Source: Notolepis coatsorum (taxonomy: Eukaryota > Chordata > Actinopteri > Aulopiformes > Paralepididae). From it: DNA of 64,000 nt. The position numbers and the translations under genes were made by a program. The stretch lies in assembly GCA_963971535.1 (NCBI GenBank), contig OZ020589.1:94518572-94582571 (forward strand), given 5' to 3'. The first letter of the stretch is position 1. Every line of letters starts with the position of its first letter. The notes beneath the pieces were generated by a model. It was not told the DNA's origin, ran no database searches, and saw nothing but the letters and a program-made list of their open reading frames with translations. Positions 22,140 through 32,385 of this stretch are shown here, piece after piece.

Positions 22140-23396
22140 TGGCCCCATAATTACTCATGCGATCCGGATATGGCGTGAATCACAAAAAAAAAATCCTAAC
22201 CCACAAGAATGGCACAATCATACTCCCTTATTCAATAACAATGCTCTCTTAATTGGAAAACGACCTATAAGATTCCCTATATGGGAAGAGCAAGGCATAC
22301 ACTCATTAGGGGATGTTTTTAACAAACAGGGTTTTTGTAGTGATAAAGAAATACGCAAAAAATTTAATCTCACCAAGTCCACATGGCTTTTTCACAAACA
22401 GTTAGAGCTATGTTTGAAGTCTCACGGTGTTCCATTAGACAGACCAATTGAACACCACAGATACCACAAATTCTTCTACTCAAGAGAGACATCGAGAGGT
22501 TTTGTTTCAGAATTTTATCATCAATTACTAACGTCCTCGTATGAAACCCTCCAACTTGACTCTGTCTGGAGGAGGGATATACCAGACCTGGAAAATGACT
22601 TTGATTGGCAAGGAGCCTGGGCAAATGTCCGACTTACATCAAGGAACCCGGATCATCAACAAATCAATCTTAACTATATTCACAGGACATACTTGACTCC
22701 TATAAGACTGTGCCGAATGGGGCTCAAACAAGATTCCAAATGCACCCAATGTACAAATGGGGACGAAGGGACATTTATGCACATGTATTGGGACTGCTCA
22801 CCAGTTAAGGCATTCTGGAAAGATGTGACCCAACAAATATCAAAACTCGTATCTTGGAATATACCTGTACACCCCTCGGTATTGCTGTTGAATGATGTTT
22901 TTGAGTTTGCAGTGAATCCACAGCTAAAGAGATTGGTTTTATCGGGTATCACAGTAGCCAAAAAGCTGATCGCATCACGCTGGTTTCAACCGGAAAAAAT
23001 TTGCCGTAAAGTTTGGTTTCTTACATATCTCGATGTAATTTACCATGAAATATCTACAGCAAGAATTCTGGGTCTCAATGAATCCAAAATGTCAATGTGG
23101 TTAGAAGTGGTGGAGAGAATAAAAGCTAGCTTATAATGGTAGTGTCTGGTTAGGTGCGAGGGATAGTGGAGGTACTTCTCAAGGTGGGGTCCGGGAGGGG
23201 GGGGTTCGAGCTGAGCATATGTGTGTAGGTTTTTTTTTTTAGATAACAGGTATTATGGGTATATCTTATATAAAACAACTAACCAAAAGGTGATCTCATT
23301 GGATGTGCCCTGACAATTAATGCTTGTATATCTTATCGTGTGTTGTCATGTTTGTTTATATGTTTGTTTAAAAAATTATAAAAAAATAAAATACAA
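22140..23396 (+). mobile_element. 5'-truncated L1-like LINE with 16-bp target duplication
   Basis: AAAATACTTGAGCTCT occurs at 22124-22139 and again at 23397-23412, exactly bracketing a LINE fragment that ends in an A-rich tail (23368-23400). The nick context TTTT/AAAA agrees with L1-type endonuclease preference. The insertion contains an ORF2 C-terminus (22141-23136) and a 3' UTR of about 230 bases. It sits 38 bases right of TTAA copy A. Confidence 0.9.
22141..23136 (+). pseudogene. L1/Tx1-like ORF2 C-terminal fragment, frame intact
   Basis: An uninterrupted frame of 331 codons plus stop TAA begins at the truncation point; there is no true start codon. It reads the ORF2 part downstream of reverse transcriptase: HAIRIW near the start, IGKRPIRFPIWEEQG, a Cys/His segment CTQCTNGDEGTFMHMYWDC near 22742-22798 (C-x2-C, then H and C), and LSGITVAKKLIASRW. 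L1-clade ORF2 proteins carry a C-terminal cysteine motif of this kind. No stop or frameshift has accumulated, which agrees with a young insertion. Confidence 0.8.
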
Positions 23397-23936
23397 AAAA
23401 TACTTGAGCTCTGGAACACAGATATATATATTTTCAGCTCATGGGAGAGCGCGGGGGATAAAATGAATGAATGTGGAAATAGAGCCTTGACTTAAGTGGT
23501 TGTAGCTACGGCTGTGGGGGTGCTGGAGACATGATCCAATATACTTTTGTATACGCCTGAGACCAATCCCAAGTCGCTTTTTCACACCTACTCCCCAAAC
23601 TCTGCATGTGTAAATAAAAATATGTATTTATGTAATCTATTTATTTAATTTATAAATGATTATTATCTTTATTATTATGATTATTATATATATAAAATGT
23701 ATTTACAAATGTATTGTCTATGGCTCAGTTTCAGACTATACCTGATGACATCACAAGTTTGATTTGAGCACTTTAGCCTTTGGATTTGACAGAGAGTTGT
23801 TCGTGTTCACTAGTATTTATTAGACAGTCTTAGACCATATGAATAAAATGTTTAATATTAGCCCCAATAATTATAGGACTGGACTATACAACATACAGTT
23901 TAGTTTAGTTGATTTCAACAGTTGGGACTCTATCTC

Positions 23937-23937
<1 letters not shown>

Positions 23938-24025
<88 letters not shown>
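23938..24025 (+). repeat. (TG)n microsatellite at a cacna1a splice donor
   Basis: About 44 TG units. On the minus strand this is (CA)n starting about eight bases inside the last intron, directly after the donor of exon 24034-24257. Frames giving poly-Cys/Val or Thr/His are artefacts. Confidence 0.95.
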
Positions 24026-24027
<2 letters not shown>

Positions 24028-24033
24028 CCCCAC

Positions 24034-24257
24034 CTGTCTGTGGCCCCTCCCGTCGGGCCCCTCGCTCGGAGAGCGTGACCAGTTGCGGTCGCCCCGGTCT
24101 TGCGGGTGCCTGTGAGGGTAGTCATGGCGGTCGGGCCCGTGGTGGTGGTGGTGGTGATGGTGGTGGCGTCTGTCCTTGGCCCGGCCGCGCTCGCGCTCTC
24201 GCTCCTTGGGGGGCAGGTCACCTGACTGTGTGGTGGTGCTGAGGTCTGTGCCCAGGC
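24034..24257 (-). CDS. cacna1a: cacna1a exon: polyhistidine segment
   Basis: Acceptor CCCTGCAG (minus strand) precedes GC-CTG-GGC; with the G from the previous exon this reads [15 protein letters not shown], the same join as in human CACNA1A. Next are [14 protein letters not shown], nine consecutive histidines, and NWSRSPSEG, ending GHRQ before donor GTGGGG. Human Cav2.1 also has a His run here. The exon is 224 nt (2 + 74 codons), leaving phase 0, which is what makes the five-base acceptor shift in the next exon produce an immediate stop. Confidence 0.95.
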
Positions 24258-24357
24258 CTGCAGGGAGACACGTGTGGAGGTTACATTCCATTCCACAAAC
24301 AATACTGGGAGTACGTTTCTACGGAAGCCCAGAACGGCCAGGTCTTTATTTATTTAG

Positions 24358-24520
24358 TCTGTTTTCTCATGATAACGACGTATTATTTTGTTATCTCGAT
24401 ATGACAAAGTCCGCTTTCTCGTGATAACGACTTATTATTTCTTTATCTCGATATAACAAAGATAGTTTTCTCGTAATAACGGATTCATTTATTTCATTAT
24501 CTCGATATAACAAAACCAAG
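24358..24520 (+). repeat. Short tandem repeat of about 58 bp, 3 copies
   Basis: Units contain TTTTCTCGTGATAACGACTT and TTATCTCGATATAACAAAG. It lies in the intron between the last two internal cacna1a exons. Confidence 0.7.
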
Positions 24521-24529
24521 CCACTTCAA

Positions 24530-24925
24530 CTCATACAGAACGCAGAAGCCCATCTGATTTCATTAAAGCGAAGCCGGCTATTCTCTGTCCTTTCTCCACA
24601 ATGGTGGAACAAACTTCCCACCACAGTTAGGACAGCCGAAACCTGACCAATTTCTGAAATGAAGGAAAAAAAGAAAACATACCTTCCTACTGTCTTTTAC
24701 TATGCACTTTGCCACTAAATAATCGTCCTTGCCTATATTACTACCTACTATGCTAATATGTCTTTACTACTATGCACTCAAGACTGCAGCACCCAAGTTT
24801 CAGCACTGTTTGATGAAAACTTTTACTTAGCTTAAAGAGTTGTACCCTTCCTGCTGACCTGTCGTACGGAACTCGTAAGTCGCTTCAAATAAAAGCGTTC
24901 AGCTAAATGACAACATGTAAACAAT
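24530..24925 (+). repeat. L2-like LINE 3' fragment, second copy
   Basis: It includes ACAATGGTGGAACAAACTTC and AGTTAGGACAGCCGAAACC, then GAGTTGTACCCTTCCTG and a tail AAAGCGTTCAGCTAAATGAC. The same blocks, better preserved, occur at 29940-30243. The copy is degraded and ends about 45 bases from a cacna1a exon. Confidence 0.65.
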
Positions 24926-24968
24926 GTAAATGGACAGACATGACGGGTCAGTGTAGCCAAACTCTCAC

Positions 24969-25206
24969 CAGTGTCTGCATCAGTGTATCTTGTCAGGGAG
25001 CGCTGGGAGGTACGATGGCTCCGGTCCCTGCGGCCATGTCTTCCTCCTCCACCTCCTCCACCTCCTCCTCCTCCTCCGCCTCCCTGCCTGCCTTCCTCGG
25101 ACACCACACGCTCCAGGGAGTAGTCGTCCAGCCGCACCCCGCGGCCCGAGCGCCCGTGAACCAGGCTGGAGGTGGACCGACGCATAGGACTGCCGTCTGT
25201 GATGTT
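24969..25206 (-). CDS. cacna1a: cacna1a exon: [10 protein letters not shown], polyglycine, [11 protein letters not shown]
   Basis: The minus-strand acceptor CTCACAG is followed by AAC ATC ACA (phase 0). The peptide [33 protein letters not shown], then about 14 glycines, [16 protein letters not shown] and TRYTDADT matches the human Cav2.1 order. The Gly run replaces the human segment between SLERV and RRRDRSHR and comes from a GGA/GGT-type triplet repeat (25033-25080 region). It ends ACACTG before donor GTGAGA, leaving one base of a Gly codon. The Leu/Gly frames on other phases are shadows. Confidence 0.95.
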
Positions 25207-25647
25207 CTGTGAGAGAGAGAGAGAGAAAGGAGGACAAGAGGAGAGTGTAAAAGAGAGTGGGGGAAAGAAGAGGGGAGAAGAGGAACAGAAGTCACAATCC
25301 AGAGGGTCACCAGCTGTGGCGCACGGGAAAAAGCCTTACAGAAAAGCCTAATAAATTGTGAAAAATCCAGCAGCTAAGAGCTCTGTTTTGGGCAAGTGTG
25401 TACTTAGCGTGATAGAAGCATACCGTTTTTGCTCACACCCAGGGGAGATCTTTACATGTGGTTTTAGCTTGTAGCACGACAGTTTGCTTTAGTTGTGGTC
25501 ATGTACGCCCAGTGCAGTCCGGCGCCTTGGCAGTGATTGGCGATATCGTTATATCGTTTAGTTTTTTATAACGTGCATTTCCAATGTGCTTTGGGAACAC
25601 TTCCCATGCGATTGCTTACCGTACATGATTTCACGTGTGTTCATTTC

Positions 25648-25960
25648 ATGAATAGAATAGAAATACTTTATTCATCCCGAAGGAAATTTGGCACTACAGA
25701 TCGCTCACAGTAAACAGTAAACATGTCACGAATAAGAATACAAATAAGAATACAAATAGAAATACGGTCCGGGATATACATTTTCTATGTTATGTATATA
25801 CATTCTAAAATATACAGTCAAAATATACAGAAATATACAGTAAGTGTACAGTAAAAAAGTTTAACATTTTACAATGTTGGTTTAAAAGTAAAAGTAAAAG
25901 TCCAGGAAGATAGTACTGTCACCTTGTGCTCAGTGATGCAGTGAGGCACAGTGATGCGTT
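25648..25960 (-). repeat. LINE 3' tail, reverse orientation
   Basis: On the plus strand GAATAGAATAGAAATACTTT then ATTCATCCCGAAGGAAATTT; the reverse complement is a common fish non-LTR 3' end (AAATTTCCTTCGGGATGAAT, then AAAGTATTTCTATTC and repeats). No coding part seen. Confidence 0.6.
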
Positions 25961-26097
25961 ATAAAGTCTCAGGGAGCAAATCTCTAGCATTACCTGGTGG
26001 GTAATTGACCTGTCTACCTGTCCTAATTACACTCGTTCGTACCTAGTGTGACTAGCAACACAATAATTGGCAAAAACTTGTATACTCGTTATTGCCC

Positions 26098-27511
26098 GCC
26101 ATGGTAATATCGCCAAAAACGAGTTAATTCGTTTTTGGGATCGTTATTTCGTTTATTCGCTATATCTATTCATAATTCATGTCTGCAGCCTCTGTATACC
26201 CTGGTGAATGTGTCTAACCTAGCAGACGGTCAACACCGCCCTCTACTGCCTTGCGGAGCTATTGCATCCCATTGGAAATGGGCTGGTGTGTTTTACGAGC
26301 CGATCTGAGCCGTGCGGGCGGGGTTTAAATACTCAGGCGAGCCAGGGGTTTACAACGACGGCATGGCATATTAACCCTGCCCGCCCGTCCGTGTGTAACG
26401 CTCGGTAATATCGGGGACATGATCGCTGTGGATAACTGGAATGGCGATCAGATAATTGGATACATTTTTTTGCATTACATCAGATACCAGGTAAGAACAC
26501 TATATATGAAACCTTGCGTTGATCCGATATTTCTTTCTACCGCGATCACAGCTATCTGTGTGTAGGTGTATGTGGGTATGTGCTTATTACCGTTGACTGC
26601 GGTGGGGGGGCGAGCCCCCCGCTATATGGCCATTTCATATATGCACGACGAGATATAATAATGATAATCTAGCGTTGATTTCAGGATGATTAGATAATCA
26701 GCCGAAGAATTACAACGTGATGATGACTGGATTACACTAAAATGCCTTTTTCTCGTATTTTTTCCTGGAATTACTCAAAAGCACCCAAACCATACTCTAT
26801 TCAAAACGGTATAAAACGAAAATGAACGGATGAAAAAACTATCTGTTTTGGGCATGTTGACTGGAAGCAACTCACTGACAGTCGACGGCATTATTAGACC
26901 CATAGATATAATATAAGATATATTTTAAGCAAGGCGGCTGGGTGGCGCAGCGGACATTGCGCTCGTCACCAACGCAAGAGACACAGGGTTCGACTCCGGC
27001 TGTCAGCGTTGCCTCCGGCTTGGGCCAGCCGTCATACTAACTCAATTGGCAGAGTTAGCGGGTGGAAGTCGATGGGTGGTAATCTGGACGTTGTGGACAG
27101 CGACTCCTACAGGTCGGTTGGGGACGCCTGCACAGCAGAGACAGAAAATGGCGGGGGTAGTGTGAGCCTCCCACACGTTACACCTCGCCAATGAGAGTCC
27201 GCGCTGGCAGGTGAAAAGATGTGACAGGCTGCCTCCTCGTGTATGGGAGGGGACACGTGATGCAAGGCTTCTATCCTCCATACAACCGGCCAGTGGGGGG
27301 CATATGCGAGCACCGTTCAAGACAGGGGAGGGGAGAATTGGCACGGCTAAATTGGGATGGGAGAACATTTTGAAAAAGGAGAAAAAGTGGATAAAAAAAT
27401 ATATATATTTTAAGCACTCGCAAATGTCGCAGTCTAAAACTATATCCATTGAATAAAGACCTGGCGATGAAGGGGGATCAGCACCCCTGCTGCTGGCAGT
27501 CAATGTGTTAA
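26098..27511 (+). mobile_element. piggyBac-like TTAA element, copy B, with SINE inside
   Basis: The right end GGCAGTCAATGTG plus TTAA (27508-27511) is clear. The left end is eroded; alignment of its subterminal hairpin (CCAAAAACGAG / CTCGTTTTTGG type, 26114-26139) with copy E places it near 26098. It carries ATGGCGATCA at 26441 and a GTAAG donor at 26491. Without the SINE (26932-27402 plus duplication) its length is about 0.93 kb, matching copies A, C, D and E. Confidence 0.6.
26932..27402 (+). mobile_element. tRNA-derived SINE, family copy 1
   Basis: It is flanked by the 14-bp duplication ATATATTTTAAGCA (26918-26931 and 27403-27416). The head has an A-box GGTGGCGCAGCGG at 26941-26953 and a B-box-like GGTTCGACTCC at 26988-26998. 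The body shares long blocks with 55641-56126 (such as GACGTTGTGGACAGCGACTC and GGAGGGGACACGTGATGCAA). The 3' end is A-rich. Confidence 0.85.
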
Positions 27512-27726
27512 TGTTCCTTTATATTCTCTTCTGTGTCACAACAGACTCCGTGAGTCGATCGTCAAACTGTCCATGAGTAATACCTATATGTGTAAGTCTT
27601 ATCACTCCTTGCCACGGAGGATAGGTTTGTGCGTATGTATCTGAGTTGCCGTGTCACTTTCGATTGCCGTTCGAAATCATTGTGACAGTAGTACTGTATG
27701 TATATGCAGCGCCGTCGTTTGGCGCA

Positions 27727-28145
27727 TACCGTAATTCCTCTAATAGTAACCGGGTCTCAAATACAAGCCGGGTCTCTATTAATGGCCGGGTGCGCTCTTG
27801 AGCTAAGCAATTATAAGCCGGCCTCCTAATACAAGCCGGGTTACTAATATACTGAGCTGCATACTGAGCTAGTTACTTGATTTCACTTTGAAAACGTTGA
27901 AATGACCAGTGACCACCTGTAATTGCACTGTTTACTATTTCATACAGTACTTGGTTTCAATAAATGAACCCAGTACATTTTACTGGGTTCAAACTGACAC
28001 AAAATGTTGATTTATTCATTATGATCCGTTTGAAAATTTTAAATATAGGCCTCCCTCTTATACAGGCCTCCTCCTAATACAAGCCTGGTACCCGCTACAG
28101 TTGAAACAAATACAAGCCGGGGTTACTATTAGAGGAATTACGGTA
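27727..28145 (+). mobile_element. MITE with 25-bp ends TACCGTAATTCCTC
   Basis: The left end TACCGTAATTCCTCTAATAG and right end CTATTAGAGGAATTACGGTA form perfect inverted repeats of about 25 bp; repeated TACAAGCCGGG motifs fill the subterminal parts. A 2-bp AT or TA duplication is possible, as in ISL2EU-type elements. Shares its first seven bases with 32885-33257. Confidence 0.8.
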
Positions 28146-28761
28146 TATTGTAGCGTGTTTTGGAGACTTGCTTTCTTCTCCCCTTTATTTTGTCCACTGT
28201 TGTGTGCGTATCATTGAGCTACTCGAATGAAAGGAGTAGTGCTCAAATTCGAAAATCAACATCTGTCTCTCATCGTTTCTGTTCTGCACTGCACCTGGGT
28301 CCAACACACCTTACCCAACCATAACAGGTAAAAATAGCGGCGTTAAAAGAATTGTGGGTTAATGCGTTAATAAAGCTTTAACTTTGACAGCCTTAGTTAT
28401 TACACATTCTTACACATACATGTATGTTGAACATCTGAGGTATTGATGAAGTAACGAAGGAAAAAAGCCAAAAGCACTTACTCCTCAGACATTCTTTGAC
28501 AATTTTACAGCCCAAAATACAAAAAAGATTCATGCGGAATAGGTAACAAAGGGTTGAAGAAATATTGTCTGAACTGTCAGATGCAAACTGGCTGTGTGAC
28601 ATAACCGAGCATCTCGCTCTATTGAATAAGAAGCTGTAGGGACGCAAACAAGTCCCACCCAAAACTTGACCAATATAGTTGTGAACTGAGACAACCCTTA
28701 TTTTGTTATTTTTTAGTACAGTTACAATTGTGTGTTCATGCAGACACATAATAGCAATTTC

Positions 28762-28888
28762 ATTACGAATTGAAAATGGGGGACCCTGATGTAAACAAGT
28801 CGAAAGTCTTTCTCTGGTCTGCATCCCCTTAACAATTGTGTGTATTGAGCTGTACTGTACTGTACCCATTCTGCAATCTGTTAATTAA
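28762..28888 (+). repeat. Dispersed LINE-like 3' segment, copy 1
   Basis: GAATTGAAAATGGGGGACCC, GTCTTTCTCTGGTCTGCATC and GTGTATTGAGCTGTACTGTA occur here and at 36550-36672 with few differences. The second copy ends in (CAAT)n, so I read both as non-LTR 3' ends. 28146-28761 shows no feature I recognise. Confidence 0.6.
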
Positions 28889-28959
28889 AGTTAATTAAAC
28901 TATCTTCCATTAGTTGGATGTATGGCCTCTGCAAGGTTGTGTGCAGCCATTTGTTTTTG

Positions 28960-29381
28960 TAACATCTGCTACATCTGTCCCACGTGTTCTTTGCAGCTCA
29001 CAGTTGTTAGTTCTGCCCCTCTTGACTGTGACAAAAAGGTTTTGAACAAACGTAATGTCATAGCTTGTATTTGATGATATTCTTCTTTGTTATTTACTTG
29101 AATGGTTTGATCATTGATTGATGAAGTAATATGGGGTTCTGATAAACTAAAATTATTTGTTAAAATAACATAAGCTAACATATATTTTTACATCTATGCA
29201 AATGCATATGCAATATGTATAACTTGAATAAGTAATAAATACAGAAACAACATGTTTAACAATATGTAAATGAGTAGCTACATTTATTTTACATTACATT
29301 AACATTTATACGGTCTTTGGCCCTTTGAGGGCAATCATAATGCTGATGTGGCCCTCTGTGAAAATGAGTTTGACACCCCTG
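28960..29381 (+). repeat. hAT-like terminal region
   Basis: The end GAGTTTGACACCCCTG at 29366-29381 resembles the hAT end at 8611-8621 (reverse complement CAGGGGTG). GGCCCTTTGAGGGCAATCAT upstream is also hAT-like. The other end and transposase were not found. 29382-29724 contains ACATGTGATTACATGTGATA-type simple repeats. Confidence 0.45.
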
Positions 29382-29724
29382 GTCTATGGTATCACCTCAT
29401 GGTATAACTACAGGCACATGTGATTACATGTGATAACAGGAAAGGACATTTTCACATGTGACTGTGATATATTTACACAATTTACATGTAATTACACATG
29501 AAAGCAAAATGTCACGTGATATGGTGAGAATTATACATGTGAAATCATTAAACACACGCACAATCATGTAAATCACATTACGTATTCCAAAAAATTTTAC
29601 AAACCTGTGATGCCAAACTTGATTTGATTTTTGCTTTAATTAGATATTTCGCATGTGAAATTCCCCCGCGATTTCCTGTAAGGGATGCCAATTTGTGTGT
29701 ATGTTTATGGTTTATGGTTTATGG

Positions 29725-30243
29725 CTTCAAGGCCCTCGACCTAGCATACCATACCCCTCGACCTAGCATACCGTGCGGCAAAGGGAACCGCTCCCGCCTA
29801 CCTCGGGTCAATGGTCTCTAACTACACACCCTCAAGACCCCTACGCTCTGCATCTTCTGGCCGCCTCAGACCTTCTCCTATCCAAGCCCCGGGAGGGTCA
29901 TCAAAGAGAAGTCGCCTATTCTCAGTCCTTGCCCCACAATGGTGGAATGAACTACCCACCCTAGTTAGGACAGCCGAAACCCGTCCAATCTTCCGCCGCC
30001 AACTAAAGACGCACTTCTTCAACCATTATCTGAAATAATAATAATTTTAAAAAAAACTCTAACCCTAACTAACCTTACTGTCATGCACTTGTCCTAATAA
30101 ACTAACCTACACTGTAACACGCAACACTTTGATGAACATTGTTACTCAGCTGATAGAGTTGTACCCTTCCTGATGACTTGTCGTACAGAACTTGTGTAAG
30201 TCGCTTTGGATAAAAGCGTTCAGCTAAATGACTAAATGTAAAT
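29725..30243 (+). repeat. L2-like LINE ORF2 end and 3' tail
   Basis: Translations in two frames give FKALDLAYHTPRPS and LAPQWWNELPTLVRTAETRP followed by IFRRQLKTHFFNHYLK, the usual C-terminus of L2/Rex-type ORF2. Then comes the tail GAGTTGTACCCTTCCTG and AAGTCGCTTTGGATAAAAGC, GTTCAGCTAAATGACTAAAT. Frameshifts make it a relic. Confidence 0.75.
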
Positions 30244-31956
30244 GGTTGTGCTATAGGCATTCCAAGAACTTGAACCCAACATTAACTACTGACCCCTCAA
30301 CAAGCACATGTACTAACATGCTTGGCATTCCATACTGTGAGGATGTGGCCAAGCAGTGGGAAAACTGTAGTCAGAGGCAGGTTGTCATCACCCGGGGGTT
30401 GGTGTTTATTTTCAAATGTTCTTATACTTCCCAGTGGGAAAAACGGGAAAAACCATATTTAACACAACTAGACACAAAAATACAAAATGATCAAACTCTC
30501 TATCAACAAAATATCCACAACCAGGCCCTTGGCTAAGGGCACTAGCTCCAGCACGGCTGTGTCTCCTCCAAGCCGGCTTCTATTTCCCCCTGAGAGGAGC
30601 TTCCATCTGTATAAGATGGATGCATCACAAAACACTAAACAGTGTTTAGGGCGCTTCATAAGCCTATTCCCTTCTCATTATAAAAATCCCCCCCTGTACT
30701 CTACCACACTTGGTTCCTTCCAAATCTCCCCTCCAGAAAAGGCTTTGGCCTCTCCCAGTTCTGGTTGGGCAGCCAGAGATTCTACAAGGAACCAAGTGGG
30801 AGCACAGACAAACAGGATATTTGTTAACACATTTATTTACTTTAAATCCACATAACATGTTTATAATTTAACAGAAGGTTTGTCTTCTGTGCCTGGGTTC
30901 TACCAGTACCTATATACAAAATATAACAAAGCCAAAAAGCCTAAGCTAAATGTTTGGTAGCATGACCACATGTGGGGACCAGGGCTAAACCAATTAAGAC
31001 TGTGAGGCAACCATTATAGGGCATGGGGTAGCCCCATGATACATACCTAGTCATATCTTTGGACTCTAGAGACCCTACTGGCATTCCATACCTAGTGTCG
31101 TAGAAAATATCATCATGTCATTATAGATCTGTGTTGAGATATCATTTTATCTTTGTACAGCTTGACTGGTTATGGCCAGCTAGTATAATGTGTGTGTGTC
31201 TCTTTAAAAGGTCCAAAGTACCCAGGCTCTAGAAACCCTACTGGCATTCCATACCTAGTCATATCTTTGGGCTCTAGTCCAAAGCCCTATGACATGGAAA
31301 TTAAACAGGGAAATCCTATATGACTGGTTCTGTAACAACACAAAAAGAAGAATCCTGTGAAGAGCAGTGATAATTTTGGCAGTAATTTTAAATTTAGTTT
31401 CAATCTTATAATGTATTCTTATCTTGCTGGCCAGCAAGAATAAATGCATTCAGATAGACCACGGACAGAAGTTTGACTTGCTTTTTACTCTTGTTAATTT
31501 GATCATTGGACTTGAAAAATATACCAACAAAACTAAAGACATGCAAGTAAATTTTGGTCTCAACAGTAGCATAGTTGACATTTGTTGTGGATTTGAATTA
31601 GGAATGGGAGTGAGTAATTGATTATTCAAGTACTCACCGTTTCAACTGAACTCGAGTGGTTTTTGAGGGTGCTTGATTAAAATGTTTTGGTTACCACCAA
31701 ATTAGTTTGCCACTGAAACTGAAATCTCGCTCTGAAATCCTACAAGGCGTGAGTTCTTGCAGGAAGACAACAACTGGAAGCTGTGGAGCATGGAGAGCTA
31801 ACGTCCTCCTGTATCCAGCCTCTGTATCCAGCCTCTTTATCCAGCCTCTTTTCTAACGGATACTGCAAAAAGATTGTTGCACAGCTAGCGTTATCTAATG
31901 TGGAGGTAATGTAATCATTACAAATGGTAACTGACTGTTTTGACTGACAATACGCA
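30244..31956. other. Intronic stretch, no gene recognised
   Basis: Part of the large cacna1a intron. The phrase CTGGCATTCCATACCTAGT occurs twice (31079 and 31239), suggesting a local duplication. ORFs here show no family features. Confidence 0.5.
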
Positions 31957-32385
31957 TTAACACTTTGGTTGCCACTTGTTAACATGGTAAAACCCTGTTG
32001 AATGCCACCACCCGCGTTGTGAACGCATAATCTCTGTCTTAAATTATGGCTGTGTCTAATCTGCCCGTCGCTTATCAATGACTTGTTTGCAGTCAACATT
32101 GTCGAAACTGATTGTTTTTTAATCGGTTCATTTCCGTCTTATAGCATTTTGAAAAGCCCTCGTTTTTCAGGAAAATATATAGATTCCGTGATAAACGGCA
32201 TTTACTGGAATATTCTGGAATACACAAAAACGTTGTAATTTTTCGGCCTATTTATGAATAATTTTCAAATAAACGCTAGATTATCGATAGTATATGTGTA
32301 CTTATGCACGCTAGAGAAGCGATCTGAAAAATATATTCTCTCATTTCCTGATCGCACACACACACACACACACATGGGGCACACG

